This document shows, one piece after another, positions 36,045 through 36,595 of a stretch of DNA of 36,595 bases (its first letter is position 1; the number at the start of each line of letters is the position of its first letter). The position numbers were made by a program, and so were the translations under genes. Below the pieces are notes generated by a model. The model did not search any database, was not told the origin of the DNA, and was given only the letters and a program-made list of their open reading frames with translations. This stretch comes from a virus, in the IMG/VR virus record IMGVR_UViG_3300037963_003409, positions 1 through 36,595 of that record; one strand, given 5' to 3'.

Positions 36045-36267
36045 AATCTCTCTCCTTCGTTACTCTCTCCCCATCCTGCATGGCTTGGGGTGGGTGGGGA
36101 AGTTGACAAAATGTCGCGGGGGTTAGGGCATCTTTAACTCTGTGTATCGGAATATTTCTGGCTTTCGTGCCGTCCGACACAAACTTGACGCTAATCCTAG
36201 ACCCGCATCGGCTCACGCCAATTACTTCCGCAAGCTCTCCAAGATAAATAACCTTAGCTCCGATCAT
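36037..36267 (-). CDS. Small beta-rich protein (76 aa)
   Basis: A 76-residue protein beginning MIGAKVIYLGELAEVIGVSR with a strand pattern that could form an SH3-like barrel (ISVKFVSDGTKARNIPIHRV). It is the first gene of the third early block. GGAAGGAAAG lies upstream. The last third overlaps a GCGACA motif copy. Function unknown. Confidence 0.65.
   Translation of the reverse strand: MIGAKVIYLGELAEVIGVSRCGSRISVKFVSDGTKARNIPIHRVKDALTPATFCQLPHPPQAMQDGERVTKERDCE
36069..36119 (-). promoter_or_regulatory. Recurrent GCGACA motif inside the end of the 76-residue gene
   Basis: On the minus strand CCGCGACA begins at 36119. C-rich sequence (CCCCACCCACCCC) and GGATGGGG follow, to 36069. The motif begins 75 bases before the GTG at 36044. 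It is largely within coding sequence, so it could be coincidental. Confidence 0.4.
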
Positions 36268-36496
36268 CCGTCTTTCCTTCCATTAGATACACTTCCCCCT
36301 TTTCCTGCCGTGGAGATAGCCACCTACCTTAACCACGGGGGCAGACCACGCCCAGCTTTCGCCCAGTACTCATTTCCTTTGGCTCTCGCCCTGCTGGTTT
36401 CCCAACACCTGCCAAGGTCTTTTCCAGGCGACCTTACCAAAAAACGCCATATTGGGGGTCAAATTCCAACACAGGCGCAAAATTTGGCGCTTTACC
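36268..36496 (-). promoter_or_regulatory. Gene-free region upstream of the third early block
   Basis: No supported gene. It holds a hairpin (CTGCCGTGG 36305-36313 with CCACGG 36333-36338 and CAG 36342-36344), a CTGGGCG direct repeat on the minus strand (near 36347-36363), and a palindrome GCGCaAAATTTgGCGC (36475-36490) with one mismatched pair, operator-like. TTGACC on the minus strand near 36455-36460 could be a -35 box but no good -10 follows. The promoter of the block should lie here. Confidence 0.5.
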
Positions 36497-36594
36497 TTCC
36501 GAGGGTTGCTCGTTCAACTCCACGGCCACGGGGTACAAAGGGAAGCATTGCCCGCGATTTGTTTTTGCTCATTTGCTTAGAACAGTGAGCCGTC
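36497..36594. repeat. Terminal direct repeat, right copy
   Basis: Identical to bases 1-98. See the left copy for interpretation. Confidence 0.95.
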
Positions 36595-36595
36595 A

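Noticed and set aside
36492-36572. 26-codon minus-strand frame across the end repeat (MSKNKSRAML)
   Set aside because: It is plausible in length with other micro-genes, but there is no ribosome site and no coupling to a neighbour.

Overview
This window is a complete or near-complete genome of a tailed, siphovirus-like bacteriophage. The first 98 bases recur exactly as 36497-36594, so the sequence closes into a circle or carries a short terminal redundancy, with a unit length of about 36,496 bases. An alphaproteobacterial host, perhaps a Rhodobacterales member, is my inference. It rests on a GapR/DUF2312 homologue, a family characteristic of Alphaproteobacteria, and on the style of the portal, capsid and tail genes. 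I see no integrase, excisionase, CI-like repressor, tRNA gene, CRISPR array or insertion sequence. I see no DNA polymerase, helicase or primase either. The phage therefore looks virulent, or at least lacks recognisable lysogeny genes, and must borrow the host replisome.

Layout. (1) 348-2598, leftward: ten small, tightly overlapping early genes. They include an RHH-like protein, zinc ribbons, a Lar-like anti-restriction candidate, an HExxH protein and a RusA-like resolvase. (2) 2599-2688: a divergent promoter region with an inverted repeat. (3) 2689-7332, rightward: a second early block with many micro-genes, a Rad52/Sak-like annealing protein, NinB, an HNH/Ref-like nuclease and a striking structured non-coding stretch (6550-6757). 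(4) 7351-28865, leftward: the late operon. In transcription order it encodes TerS, TerL, portal, MuF-like protein, small basic protein, scaffold, major capsid protein, virion proteins, connectors, tail tube, the G/GT tail chaperones with a canonical -1 slippery site, tape measure, tail tip, a beta-helix tailspike, and a lysis cassette (membrane protein, holin, amidase, i-spanin, o-spanin). (5) 29012-36267, leftward: a third early/middle block. It holds a replication-like zinc-ribbon protein, a stand-alone DnaA domain IV, SSB, an HNH protein, a winged-helix protein, a GapR homologue, a MazG-like pyrophosphohydrolase and many small proteins. A strong intrinsic terminator (30601-30638) divides it.

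How the parts fit. The recombination genes (annealing protein, SSB, NinB, RusA, Ref-like nuclease) would make and resolve concatemers. The DnaA-like, replication-like and GapR-like proteins probably redirect the host replication machinery. The late operon is read from a promoter upstream of terS that is embedded in a five-copy GCTGG repeat array, with a second promoter-like site before the portal gene. Nearly all genes are coupled by ATGA, GTGA, TAATG or 8-base overlaps, and this is the main evidence for ten genes shorter than 60 codons annotated here.

Most unusual features: the tandem hairpins and riboswitch-like leader at 6550-6757, with a CUCUCCUCCC loop complementary to the phage's own ribosome binding sites; a 305-base non-coding stretch (32957-33261) with a perfect 12-base match to the 3' tail of 16S rRNA; a recurrent CTGCGACA-centred intergenic motif; the GCTGG array; and a duplicated 23-base translational-coupling module.
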